NCBI GenBank assembly: GCA_038205805.1
Contig: JBBRBO010000007.1
Coordinates: forward strand, 1-64,000
Origin: JBBSBY01 sp038205805
GTDB taxonomy: Bacteria > Desulfobacterota > Desulfomonilia > Desulfomonilales > Desulfomonilaceae
Reading direction: 5' to 3'
DNA: 64,000 nucleotides
A program made the translations under genes and the position numbers. A model generated the notes under the pieces. The model was not told where the DNA came from. It was given only the letters and a program-made list of their open reading frames with translations, and did not search any database. Of this stretch, positions 51,370-59,053 are shown piece after piece; positions within the stretch are counted from its first letter, which is position 1, and every line of letters starts with the position of its first letter.

Positions 51370-52836
51370 ATGAACGAGTTTGAACGACATCCCCTGTATA
51401 AAATGATGCATCCGAAGAGCATAGCCTTTTGGGGCGCCTCATCGAATCCCCTTGGAATGGGATCGGTGCAGCTTAATCAGTTGCAGGCTATGCGCTTTGA
51501 AGGGGATGTGTACCCCATTCACCCGAAAGAAACCACCATTAACGGCTTGAAAGCCTACAAGAGCGTCACGGATTGCCCGACGCCGGTGGATCTCGGTATC
51601 TTCATACTACCCACTAAGGTTGTCCCCGAAGCCCTCGAGGACTGCGGTCGTGCCGGAGTAAAGCGCGTCATTATCGTATCCGCGGGTTTCGGCGAAAGCG
51701 GTGAAGAAGGTAAGGAACTCCAAAACCGCATCGTCGAAATAGCAAAGAAACACGGGATTCACTTCATCGGCCCGAACTGCATCGGCGTGGTAAACCCCTA
51801 CGAAAAGCTGAACACCACGTTCTTCCCGTATGACGCCAAGCCCGGATTCATAGGAATGGCGTCGCAAAGCGGCAGCTTCATCACGCAAATGTTCGTGCAC
51901 CTTGAGCGCCTGGGGTTGGGGTTTAGTCAGGGCTTCAGCGTGGGCAACGAGGCCATGGTGGACATCACCGATTGCCTCGAGTACCTCGGGGAGTGCCCCA
52001 ACACCAAGGTGATCGGCCTCTACGTGGAAGCTATTCGCCGGGGTCGCAAGTTCGTGGAAACAGCGAAAAGGGTAGCCAAGAAAAAGCCCATTGTGGCCTA
52101 TTACGTAGGCGGCTCGGAATACGGCGGGAAAGCTGTGCGTTCACATACCGGCGCCATGGCGGGCGCCGATCTCGTATATGACGGCGTGTTCAAACAATGC
52201 GGAATCATTCGGGCCACGTCCATAGAAGAACTCTTCGACTTCTGCATGGTCCTTGGGACCCAACCCTTGCCTCGCGATGAACGGATCGCCATCTTCACAC
52301 ATTCCGGAGGTCCGGGAGCCGCAGCCGCAGATACCGCCGACAGGAACGGCCTGAAGCTCGCTCAGTTTACCGAGGACACCCTGGGCAAGCTGAGAGCCAT
52401 TGCCCCGTCCACCGCTACTATCTCGAATCCCCTGGACTTGACCTTCAGCAGAAGCCCCAACGACTACACGGAAGTGCTCCCGCAGATCGTGCTCAAGGAC
52501 GAGAATGTGTCGGGCATGTTCATGTACATGCTTTTACCCCTCGCTCGTGTCATCCAAACCATTCGCTCCTCGGTCTCCGAGCCGGGGCAGGCGGAAGCCC
52601 TTGCCGAGCAGTTTGTGGATAGTCAGTGTAAAGCGGTGGCCGCTCTACCGGGAACGTTCGACAAACCGGTTGTGGGCGGCACCTTTTGCCGAACATCGGA
52701 ACATTTTATGCAAAAACTGCAAAACGATTCCTTTCCCGTGCTGCCCAGCCCGGAACGCGCCGTCAAAGGGTTGGCCGCTCTTGTGAAGTATGCTCGGCTC
52801 AAGGCAAAGCTCCTCTCGGACGAAGCGGTCGAGTAA
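51370..52836 (+). CDS. ADP-forming acyl-CoA synthetase, alpha-subunit-like (CoA-binding and ligase domains)
   Basis: The 488-residue product has a CoA-binding domain (PKSIAFWGASSNPLGMGSVQ near residue 15; VYPIHPKETTINGLK), a succinyl-CoA-synthetase-like domain (GPNCIGVVNP, MASQSGSFITQMF) and a second ligase domain with the phospho-His segment VRSHTGAMAGADLVYDGVF near 257 and FTHSGGPGAAAADTADRNGL near 310. This is the alpha-part of NDP-forming acetyl/acyl-CoA synthetases, which make ATP from acyl-CoA. The ATP-grasp beta part is not fused and not adjacent, so it must be elsewhere if the enzyme is active. The TAA stop is the first three bases of a family 1 repeat terminus (copy F). Confidence 0.82.
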   Translation: MNEFERHPLYKMMHPKSIAFWGASSNPLGMGSVQLNQLQAMRFEGDVYPIHPKETTINGLKAYKSVTDCPTPVDLGIFILPTKVVPEALEDCGRAGVKRVIIVSAGFGESGEEGKELQNRIVEIAKKHGIHFIGPNCIGVVNPYEKLNTTFFPYDAKPGFIGMASQSGSFITQMFVHLERLGLGFSQGFSVGNEAMVDITDCLEYLGECPNTKVIGLYVEAIRRGRKFVETAKRVAKKKPIVAYYVGGSEYGGKAVRSHTGAMAGADLVYDGVFKQCGIIRATSIEELFDFCMVLGTQPLPRDERIAIFTHSGGPGAAAADTADRNGLKLAQFTEDTLGKLRAIAPSTATISNPLDLTFSRSPNDYTEVLPQIVLKDENVSGMFMYMLLPLARVIQTIRSSVSEPGQAEALAEQFVDSQCKAVAALPGTFDKPVVGGTFCRTSEHFMQKLQNDSFPVLPSPERAVKGLAALVKYARLKAKLLSDEAVE

Positions 52837-53209
52837 TACCGATGTGCTTTCACAAAAGCAAGATCGGCGGCGCTTTTGTTGCAAAGTTCGCATGAAAGTC
52901 TCGCATCCGGGCTGCGACGTCTAACGATCACATGGGCCGTTCTTCAGTATGGGAGTTGAAAACCCCCGCGCCCCCTTGTCAGGGGGGTAAGAGTCGGCTC
53001 CGAGTTAAAGGGTCGTCCGGCAGTATCCGTCACATCCCCCTGACAAAGGGGATACAGAGGGTTAATCCAAAATCCGCCTCTATTCTTAGATGCTTTCATG
53101 CTTCGTTGTGACGAAATGTCATGGTCGTTCTTGGAGAGGGGTTTGGGGAGAATCATTCTTTCAAGAAGGTTCTCCCCGATAGTACTTCTTTGATCCGGCA
53201 TTGGTATAA
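52834..53209 (-). repeat. Family 1 MITE-like repeat, copy F, carrying a nested element
   Basis: Both ends are present: TAATACCGATGTGC at 52834 and GCATTGGTATAA at 53198-53209, which are imperfect reverse complements. Read on the minus strand, the proximal part has AAAGAAGTACTATCGGGGAG, hairpin 1 and the CCCCTCTCCAAGAAC linker; the distal part has TTTGCAACAAAAGCG and GAAAGCACATCGG. The middle is replaced by unrelated sequence that includes a second inverted-repeat element (52960-53070), so the unit is 376 bases instead of about 225. Its proximal end lies 39 bases before the methyltransferase gene. Confidence 0.75.
52960..53070. mobile_element. Nested inverted-repeat element
   Basis: CCCCCTTGTCAGGGGGG at about 52971-52987 and CCCCCTGACAAAGGGG at about 53036-53051 are inverted copies of each other, followed outward by AAAACCCCCGCG and GATACAGAGGGTTAATCC, which also pair in part. 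The middle of about 50 bases is unrelated. This looks like a small non-autonomous palindromic element that sits inside repeat copy F. No coding sequence. Confidence 0.55.
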
Positions 53210-53248
53210 AATGCTTGTGAACAGTCGCTTCAGCGTGAGGGATTGGTA

Positions 53249-53890
53249 GTGAAGAAGGGCCGCGAGACAGAGTGGACCGCGAACGTTCAATCCCGTGATG
53301 TGGGTCGCAGGTTGCGTCTGACGCCCTTCTGGGAGCGACATCTCCCGTTCGGGGACCGGCTGCGCATCGTGATTGATCCCGGTCCGTCTTTCGGCGCGGG
53401 CGATCACCCCACGACCGTCATGGCCCTTGAGTTTATCGAGGACATCCTCGACCATGGCACGCCGCAAGGAGCCACTGCTTTGGACATCGGTTCAGGTGTG
53501 GGGGTCCTTGCCCTCGCGATCAAGCTGCTCGGCGTCCAGGAAGTGACGGCGTGTGACCTGGATCCCGTGGCCGCGCTCATGACAACCCGGAACCTGGAGT
53601 TGAACGGCTTTGCTCGGGAAGACCTTTTGCTCTACATCGGTGGAGTCGAGAGTCTTCGTGGGGGATTCGATCTCGTGGCCGCGAATTTGGCTGCTCCCGT
53701 GCTTTTGCGTATCTCCGATGAGGTAATCGCCAAAACGCAATGTGAACTCGTGCTGTCGGGTATTGCGGACGTGCTGGTAACAGCGGTGATAAAGCGCTAC
53801 ACCGCCGCAGGACTTACTCTAGTCGGCAGAGCGTCGCGTGAGGGCTGGTCGGCCTTGCGATTTACACGAGAGTCATACCCGACCCGCTGA
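53249..53890 (+). CDS. PrmA-like SAM-dependent methyltransferase, short form
   Basis: The 213-residue product has the methyltransferase domain of ribosomal protein L11 methyltransferase: DPGPSFGAGDHPTTVMALEF near residue 43, the SAM site LDIGSGVGVLALAIKLLG near 80, CDLDPVAALMTTRNLELNG, and the NLAAPVLLRI motif near 148 in place of the family's NILA. Bacterial PrmA is usually about 290 residues with an N-terminal L11-binding domain, which is missing here; only about 40 lead-in residues remain. The target may therefore not be L11. The GTG at 53249 has GAGGG 8 bases upstream and is better than a TTG six bases earlier. Repeat copy F lies before it and copy B after it. Confidence 0.78.
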   Translation: MKKGRETEWTANVQSRDVGRRLRLTPFWERHLPFGDRLRIVIDPGPSFGAGDHPTTVMALEFIEDILDHGTPQGATALDIGSGVGVLALAIKLLGVQEVTACDLDPVAALMTTRNLELNGFAREDLLLYIGGVESLRGGFDLVAANLAAPVLLRISDEVIAKTQCELVLSGIADVLVTAVIKRYTAAGLTLVGRASREGWSALRFTRESYPTR

Positions 53891-53910
53891 ACGTGCGCCG
53901 GGGCGCTCTC

Positions 53911-54137
53911 TTATACGAATGCGCAATAAAAGAAGTAATATTGGAGAGAACCTTCTTGAAAGAAGTTTCTCCCCAAACCCCTCTCCAAGAACTTTCAAAA
54001 GAGCCGCAAGTGCCTTTTCTCAAGGAGAAAAAGCCACTTGCGGTGCATTTAAACATTCTTTTATAGTAGTTAGGGAAACCTGCTCTTACACAAATGTCCT
54101 TCACCTATATTCCTCGTTCGACAGCACATTGGTATTA
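53911..54137 (+). repeat. Family 1 MITE-like repeat, copy B
   Basis: A complete 227-base copy starting 21 bases after the methyltransferase stop: TTATACGAATGCGC, AAAGAAGTAATATTGGAGAG, hairpin 1, the linker, hairpin 2 with CCGCAAGTG / CACTTGCGG arms, and GCACATTGGTATTA at the end. It is the clearest copy and nearly identical to copy A. Its two ends pair as TWATAC.AATG.GC. Confidence 0.92.
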
Positions 54138-54165
54138 CCGAGACACCGTATTTCACAAAAACCAC

Positions 54166-54196
54166 AAAAAAAAAGGATCCCCGAAAGGACCCTTTT
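54166..54196 (-). terminator. Rho-independent terminator of dsrABD
   Basis: On the minus strand AAAAGGGTCC, a 6-base loop TTTCGG and GGATCCTTTT form a 10-base stem with one G-U pair, followed by more T residues. It lies 20 bases after the dsrD stop and should end the dsrABD transcript. Confidence 0.85.
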
Positions 54197-54215
54197 GTAT
54201 GGAACTCAATAGCAG

Positions 54216-54470
54216 CTATTCGGCTGTTTCTTCCGTATCTTCTTCCTGATGCTGTTTGCCCATACCTTTAAGACCAATCATGGTGGTGCTGCCGCTGGAC
54301 CAATACTCCAGGAGACCTTCGGCCACCATCTTGTTCACCAAGCTGTTTACCTGGCGGGATTTCCACTCGGGGAGCACCCCATAGAAGTCCTTGAGATAGA
54401 ACTTAGACTTGGTTTTGGACTTCTCTTTCAGGAATTGCAATACTTTCTCTTTTGCTTCTTCATCGGTCAT
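54216..54470 (-). CDS. dsrD: Dissimilatory sulfite reductase D (winged helix)
   Basis: DsrD is a small winged-helix protein encoded with dsrAB in sulfate and sulfite reducers; it stimulates sulfite reduction by DsrAB. The 84-residue product has TDEEAKEKVLQFLKEKSKTK and FYLKDFYGVLPEWKSRQV, then KMVAEGLLEYWSSGSTTMIGL, the typical recognition helix and wing. I chose the ATG at 54470, with GGAG 6 bases upstream; a start nine codons earlier is unlikely. It is the last gene of dsrA-dsrB-dsrD, 33 bases after dsrB and directly before the terminator. Its presence points to reductive, not oxidative, use of the Dsr enzyme. Confidence 0.93.
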   Translation of the reverse strand: MTDEEAKEKVLQFLKEKSKTKSKFYLKDFYGVLPEWKSRQVNSLVNKMVAEGLLEYWSSGSTTMIGLKGMGKQHQEEDTEETAE

Positions 54471-54503
54471 GGAACACTCCTTTTGACCAAAGCTCAAGCC
54501 CGA

Positions 54504-55622
54504 CTAGAACTTAAACTGAGTAGACTGACGCCAGGTCGTGTAAGCGAATCTGTAGTCGTCGATGAGATGATGGGTAAACGGGATACCGGTTTTCTCGAAG
54601 AATCTTTCCCAACCGATACGCTCCGCCCAATCACCCAAACGCTCATATTTACGGGCATCTTTCGAGTATACTTCCACCAGGTTCTTTACGGCGTCTACCG
54701 TGGTCGGCCATCTCGGGGGCTCATTGGGAATGAACGGGATGACAACCTTCGAGAACTTGGGTTTGCTGATTCTGTTGGACAACTTGCCGCCCACGAGGAT
54801 CGCGATGCCGCTGCCGACGTCATCGGCCAAAGGCATGGCGGCGCACATGGTATAGCAGTTACCGCAATACATGCAGCGGTCGGCGTTGACGTCCAGGGAC
54901 TTCAATCCGCTCTCCGTCTTCGCCGGCTTGATGGCGGCGGTTGGGCAAGCGGCGATGGCTAGGGGAAGTTCGCACATCTTGTCGATCCATTCGCTGTCTA
55001 CCATAGGCGGTTTGCGATGGATGCCCAAGACTGCGATATCGGAGCAATGCACTGCGCCGCACATGTTAAGGCAACATGCGAGCGAAACGCGCACGGGCGC
55101 GGGTAGATCCATATGAGTGAAGTGCTCGTAAATGGAGTCCATAATCGCCTTCACCACGCCGGAAGCGTCGATGGCGGGTGTATGGCAGTGAGCCCAGCCT
55201 TGGGTATGCACGATATTCGTAACGCCGGCGCCGGTTCCACCTACGGGAAACTTGTAAGAGCCGCCATCGAACTTTCTGCTCTTAAGGTCGTCGATCAAAG
55301 GCTGAAGTTTGCTTTTGTCGCCAAGCAGGAATTCGATGTTGTTTCTTGTGGTGAAACGGAGATACCCGTCGCAATACTTGTCGGCGATGTCGCAGATCTC
55401 TCGGATGTGCTCATTGCTGATGAGGCGGGCGCAGGCTACACGTACGGTATAGACTTTGTCGCCGCTTTCAGCGGTGTGGCACAGAACTCCCGGCTGGGGG
55501 ATTTCATGATAAACCCATTTGCCGAAGTTCTTTTCGATGACCGGGGGAAGAAACTCCCTAAAATACCTAGGGCCTATATCAGTGATTCTATCCTTTAGCG
55601 GTTCTGCAGGATTGTAAGCCAT
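54504..55622 (-). CDS. dsrB: Dissimilatory sulfite reductase beta subunit
   Basis: DsrB is the beta subunit of the alpha2beta2 siroheme enzyme that reduces sulfite. The 372-residue product has the catalytic siroheme/[4Fe-4S] cysteines at 146 (GWAHCHTP), 183, 184 and 188 (LACCLNMCGA), spaced 37, 1 and 4 as in known DsrB, plus a ferredoxin domain with Cys at 226 (ACPTAAI), 250, 253, 256 and 260 (CMYCGNCYTMC). The start is the ATG at 55622, 18 bases after dsrA. The sequence is complete and of normal length. The complex acts in the cytoplasm with DsrC, whose gene is not in the window. Confidence 0.97.
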   Translation of the reverse strand: MAYNPAEPLKDRITDIGPRYFREFLPPVIEKNFGKWVYHEIPQPGVLCHTAESGDKVYTVRVACARLISNEHIREICDIADKYCDGYLRFTTRNNIEFLLGDKSKLQPLIDDLKSRKFDGGSYKFPVGGTGAGVTNIVHTQGWAHCHTPAIDASGVVKAIMDSIYEHFTHMDLPAPVRVSLACCLNMCGAVHCSDIAVLGIHRKPPMVDSEWIDKMCELPLAIAACPTAAIKPAKTESGLKSLDVNADRCMYCGNCYTMCAAMPLADDVGSGIAILVGGKLSNRISKPKFSKVVIPFIPNEPPRWPTTVDAVKNLVEVYSKDARKYERLGDWAERIGWERFFEKTGIPFTHHLIDDYRFAYTTWRQSTQFKF

Positions 55623-55640
55623 TCTCTATGTTCCTCCTCA

Positions 55641-56930
55641 TTACCTCTGATGTTTCTTGCGATATTCGGTGATGTCACGAGTCCAGCCGCCTTCCACTTC
55701 ATCTTCCTTCCAGAAGATATAGGGGTTGGAACGAGGTTCATCGACCATTCTGGGATCAGGATCCAGTTCGGTGATGCGGAGGAACTCTTGCATGCTCTTT
55801 CTTTGGATGAGTTCACCGAGGCGTTCACGGTTCTTGCCTTCTTCCATCCACCAATCCCAAACTTTCTCGATCAGGGCATGCAGTTCGGTGAAGGGGGATT
55901 CGATCTTCATGAAGGGAACCGTCAGAGTAGACATCTGAGCGCCTTCGAGAATGGGGGCCTTTGCGCCGAACAATATGGATGCGCCGGTGTCGAGGCCGAT
56001 TCTCAAAGCCTGAGGCATAACGTTCAAACAATGCATGCAGCGAACGCATTCTTTGTTGTTGATTTCGAGTTTTTGACCATCAAAAGACATACAGTTGGTC
56101 GGGCAGCGATCCACGACTTCCTTCTGCATGTCGAATTTGCCCCAGTCACGGCCGGCGTGGGCGCCCGCATTCGGCGCGATTTCGCCGTTCGCATACGCCT
56201 TCACTGCATTATGGTCGATGCGAATATCGTCTCTCCAGGTGCCGATAACGGACATATCCGAGCGTGCGATGGAGGCCACGCAGCCGTTCGGGCAGCCGTC
56301 AAATTTGAACTTAAACTTATAAGGAAAGGCGGGACGATGGAGATAGTCCTGATATTCCTTCGTCAACTGATGGCACGTTTCCTGAGTGTCATAGCAGGCG
56401 AATTGGCAGCGGGACATGCCCAGACAACACTCGGGGGTGCGCAGGTTTGAGCCCGAGCCGCCCAGATCCTGGTTCAGTTGGTGCGTCAGGTCATAAAAAA
56501 ACGGTTCCAGGTGGTCGGTGGTGGTGCCGAGAAAAACGATGTCACCGGTCGAGCCGTGCATGTTTGTCAGACCACTGCCGTGTTGATCCCACAGATTAAT
56601 GAGTTCGCGCAGGAACTTTGTTGTGTAAAACTTGCTGGAGGGCTGATTCACGCGCACAGTGTGGAAGTGAGCCACACCCGGGAACTGCTGCGGTTGATCG
56701 CAATATCGACCGATAATGCCGCCGCCGTAACCGAATACGCCGACGATTCCGCCGTGTTTCCAGTGTGTTACCCTATCGACATATGACAATTCCATAATTC
56801 CCAACAGGTCATCCGGAGCGTCCTTTAAGACGTGTTTTCCTTTTTCCGCCTGCTGCTTGATATCAGAGACAAAACTAGGCCACGGTCCTTTTTCCAGTTC
56901 ATCAAGCATGGGGGTTTTGTGTTTTCCCAT
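55641..56930 (-). CDS. dsrA: Dissimilatory sulfite reductase alpha subunit
   Basis: DsrA is the alpha subunit. The 429-residue product has the cofactor cysteines C169 and C175 (CCLGMSRC, C-x5-C) and C213 and C217 (GCPNGC, C-x3-C), with 37 residues between the pairs, and a ferredoxin insert with Cys at 276, 280, 295, 298 and 301. The N-terminus (KHKTPMLDELEKGPWPSFVS) is typical. A strong ribosome-binding site AAGGAGGAATC precedes the ATG by 5 bases. The promoter is about 200 bases upstream, so the message has a long leader. The gene starts the operon dsrA-dsrB-dsrD, read toward lower coordinates. Confidence 0.97.
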   Translation of the reverse strand: MGKHKTPMLDELEKGPWPSFVSDIKQQAEKGKHVLKDAPDDLLGIMELSYVDRVTHWKHGGIVGVFGYGGGIIGRYCDQPQQFPGVAHFHTVRVNQPSSKFYTTKFLRELINLWDQHGSGLTNMHGSTGDIVFLGTTTDHLEPFFYDLTHQLNQDLGGSGSNLRTPECCLGMSRCQFACYDTQETCHQLTKEYQDYLHRPAFPYKFKFKFDGCPNGCVASIARSDMSVIGTWRDDIRIDHNAVKAYANGEIAPNAGAHAGRDWGKFDMQKEVVDRCPTNCMSFDGQKLEINNKECVRCMHCLNVMPQALRIGLDTGASILFGAKAPILEGAQMSTLTVPFMKIESPFTELHALIEKVWDWWMEEGKNRERLGELIQRKSMQEFLRITELDPDPRMVDEPRSNPYIFWKEDEVEGGWTRDITEYRKKHQR

Positions 56931-57134
56931 TAAAAGATTCCTCCTTCTTTACTTGGGTGGTTCTACATACTATTCGAGAAGTAATCGGAGTGTGCTTTTC
57001 CGTCTCCACGAAATAAAAATTGGCCCTAAAGAAAGAATATCCCTCGATACTTTCCACGGGCTGCTGTGCTTCGCTGATTTTCCAAAATGGGATCGTGAAC
57101 TTTGAGCGGTCCTTCACCCAGGATAGACTCGTGG

Positions 57135-57163
57135 ATAATAAGGGTTCCACATAGACAAGTCAA
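57135..57163 (-). promoter_or_regulatory. Probable promoter of the dsrABD operon
   Basis: On the minus strand TTGACT (57163-57158) and TATTAT (57140-57135) are separated by exactly 17 bases. Both boxes match 5 of 6 bases of the housekeeping consensus. Transcription would start near 57128, leaving about 198 untranslated bases before dsrA. Confidence 0.65.
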
Positions 57164-57531
57164 GAAGAAAGCAAATGGATTTCAACAAAATAACACACCA
57201 TCATCGCCTCTGCCGCAAAATGTGTCGGTCAAGATGTTTCACCTCTACATGTTCATGTTTTATGGTGTTCATTCAGTAATAAATCCAAATGCAACCACGG
57301 ATTGATGGGAAGCCTCCACCGACGCGGCGCCTCCCCCTGAAGACTTCATTGAAGGAGCGTCTGAGGCCGGAGCGGTAACATACAAAATGCGCTCACTTCA
57401 AGGCGACTTGTATACTTTACAATCGTAAGCATAGTAATATAGACCTTTTTTGTGATCCGTTACCGTGACTACGATATACTACTTGCCGGCACATCGGGAT
57501 GCCCGGAGGCGACACGAATCTCCATTCCGCC

Positions 57532-57565
57532 TTTACCGGGATAGCGCTATATCACGCCCGGTGAA
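57532..57565. repeat. Family 2 short palindromic element
   Basis: TTTACCGGG and CCCGGTGAA form a 9-base stem with one G-T pair; the loop contains TAGCGCTATA, itself palindromic. It ends 18 bases before the first CbiA/DsrN gene. It resembles the element at 14399-14431, sharing CGCCCGGTGAAT. Confidence 0.6.
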
Positions 57566-57583
57566 TCATCACGTTGGAAGTAC

Positions 57584-58966
57584 ATGTTTATTACTCCTCG
57601 TTTCTTAATCGCTGCGCTCAGGGGCGGCGCCGGCAAGACCCTGCTCAGCATCGCCGTTGTAGCGGCCTTGCACGAACGTGGGCTGAGCGTAGCGCCGTTC
57701 AAGAAAGGGCCTGATTACATAGACGCAGCTTGGCTCGGTCAAGCGGCCCAGAGAGCATGTCGTAACCTGGACGCCTACATCATGGGTCCGGACACGCCTG
57801 CTCTTTCTTTCGTCCGGCACTCATTAACCGCCGATATCGCGGTCATCGAGGGATCCCGTGGACTCTTTGACGGCTCGGACGGCGTCGGCGCATCGAGTTC
57901 GGCGGAACTTGCCAAGACACTGGGCGCGCCGGTGATCCTCGTCATTGACGCTACTAAGATGACGCGGACCGCTGCGGCTCTTGCGCTCGGCTGCAAGGCG
58001 ATGGACCCCGACCTGAAGATAGGCGGAATTGTGCTCAACCGCGTCGCCGGCGCACGACATGAGAAGACCTTGCGCGATTCCATCCGCCACACAGTGGACA
58101 TTCCGTTGATAGGGGCCGTGCCGAAGCTCCCGGCCCACGACTTGCCCCAGCGTCACCTCGGTTTGCTCACCTTACACGAACACCCCGAGGCGGGCGGTTC
58201 CATTGGCCGACTCGCCCAAGTCGCGCGGGACTACATCGACCTTGAAGCTCTCGTGGCCATTGCTCGAGACGCCGATCCGTTATCGGTCATTGCGCCGCGT
58301 GTTCCGGTTGCGCCCCTACGCCAAAGCGTTCGTATAGGCGTAATTCAGGATGGGGCTTTCCAGTTCTACTATCCCGAAAACCTTGAGGCCCTTGAACGCC
58401 AAGGAGCGCACATCGTTCGAGTCAGCGCCTTATCCGATCAACGGCTGCCGGAAATCGACGCCCTCTACATTGGCGGTGGTTTTCCTGAGACACACGCGGC
58501 CGGCCTCTCTGCGATCGAGTCCTTTCGCTCATCCGTCAAAGAGGCCGCGGATGCGGGCTTACCAGTTTACGCGGAATGCGGCGGCTTGATGTACCTTACG
58601 CAATCCATCATCATTGACGGCGCTGAATATCCCATGGCCGGTGTGTTTGAAGTACAAACCATCCTCGAGCGTAAGCCCCAGGGCCTGGGTTACATAGAAG
58701 TGACCGTAGTCGGTGAGAATCCTTTTTACCCTAAGGGAGCCCTCGTGAGGGGCCATGAATTTCATTATTCGCGACTATCGCCTTTGGCCCGGTTGGCTTC
58801 CCAATGCGTCTTCAGAGTGAACCGCGGCTGCGGCATGGGAAACGGCATGGACGGCTTGATCTACAAGAATACCTTGGCGTCGTACATGCACGTGCATGCG
58901 TGCGGAACGACCGTCTGGGCGGAGAATTTGGCGGCCGCTGCAGCGACGTACGCCGCTGCCCGTTAA
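57584..58966 (+). CDS. CbiA/CobB-type a,c-diamide synthase, DsrN candidate (copy 1)
   Basis: The 460-residue product is a full-length amidotransferase of the cobyrinate a,c-diamide synthase family. It has the P-loop ALRGGAGKT near residue 9, KKGPDYIDAAWL, NLDAYIMG, GSRGLFDG, the DATKMTRTAAAL segment, and a C-terminal class I glutaminase domain with the nucleophile in YAECGGLMYL near 334 and GHEFHYSRL near 395. Family members amidate cobyrinate, sirohydrochlorin-nickel or siroheme. Its place beside dsrABD favours siroheme amidation, the role proposed for DsrN, but cobalamin synthesis cannot be excluded. It is divergent from dsrA and followed 328 bases later by a paralogue. Confidence 0.88.
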   Translation: MFITPRFLIAALRGGAGKTLLSIAVVAALHERGLSVAPFKKGPDYIDAAWLGQAAQRACRNLDAYIMGPDTPALSFVRHSLTADIAVIEGSRGLFDGSDGVGASSSAELAKTLGAPVILVIDATKMTRTAAALALGCKAMDPDLKIGGIVLNRVAGARHEKTLRDSIRHTVDIPLIGAVPKLPAHDLPQRHLGLLTLHEHPEAGGSIGRLAQVARDYIDLEALVAIARDADPLSVIAPRVPVAPLRQSVRIGVIQDGAFQFYYPENLEALERQGAHIVRVSALSDQRLPEIDALYIGGGFPETHAAGLSAIESFRSSVKEAADAGLPVYAECGGLMYLTQSIIIDGAEYPMAGVFEVQTILERKPQGLGYIEVTVVGENPFYPKGALVRGHEFHYSRLSPLARLASQCVFRVNRGCGMGNGMDGLIYKNTLASYMHVHACGTTVWAENLAAAAATYAAAR

Positions 58967-59053
58967 GCGAGGCGCCGTGAGCGTTCGGCCGGCCGCCTGT
59001 GCGATGAGCCCGCTATGGCCGGGTCGCACGAGCGTTGAACTTGGCTGATCCGT

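Larger units (their letters stand above)
56931..57583. other. Divergent intergenic region between dsrA and the first CbiA/DsrN gene
   Basis: This 653-base gap holds no supported gene. It has the dsr promoter at 57135-57163, a leader of about 200 bases before dsrA, and a family 2 element at 57532-57565 just ahead of the plus-strand gene. A minus-strand frame at 56902-57150 overlaps both the promoter and dsrA and is not called. Confidence 0.5.

Noticed and set aside
56968..56990. GAAGTAATCGGAG near 56970 as a repeat copy
   Set aside because: An 8-base match only, with no hairpin or terminal repeat.
56902..57150. 82-codon minus-strand frame upstream of dsrA
   Set aside because: It overlaps the -10 box and the dsrA start in another frame, so it could not be made from the predicted transcript.
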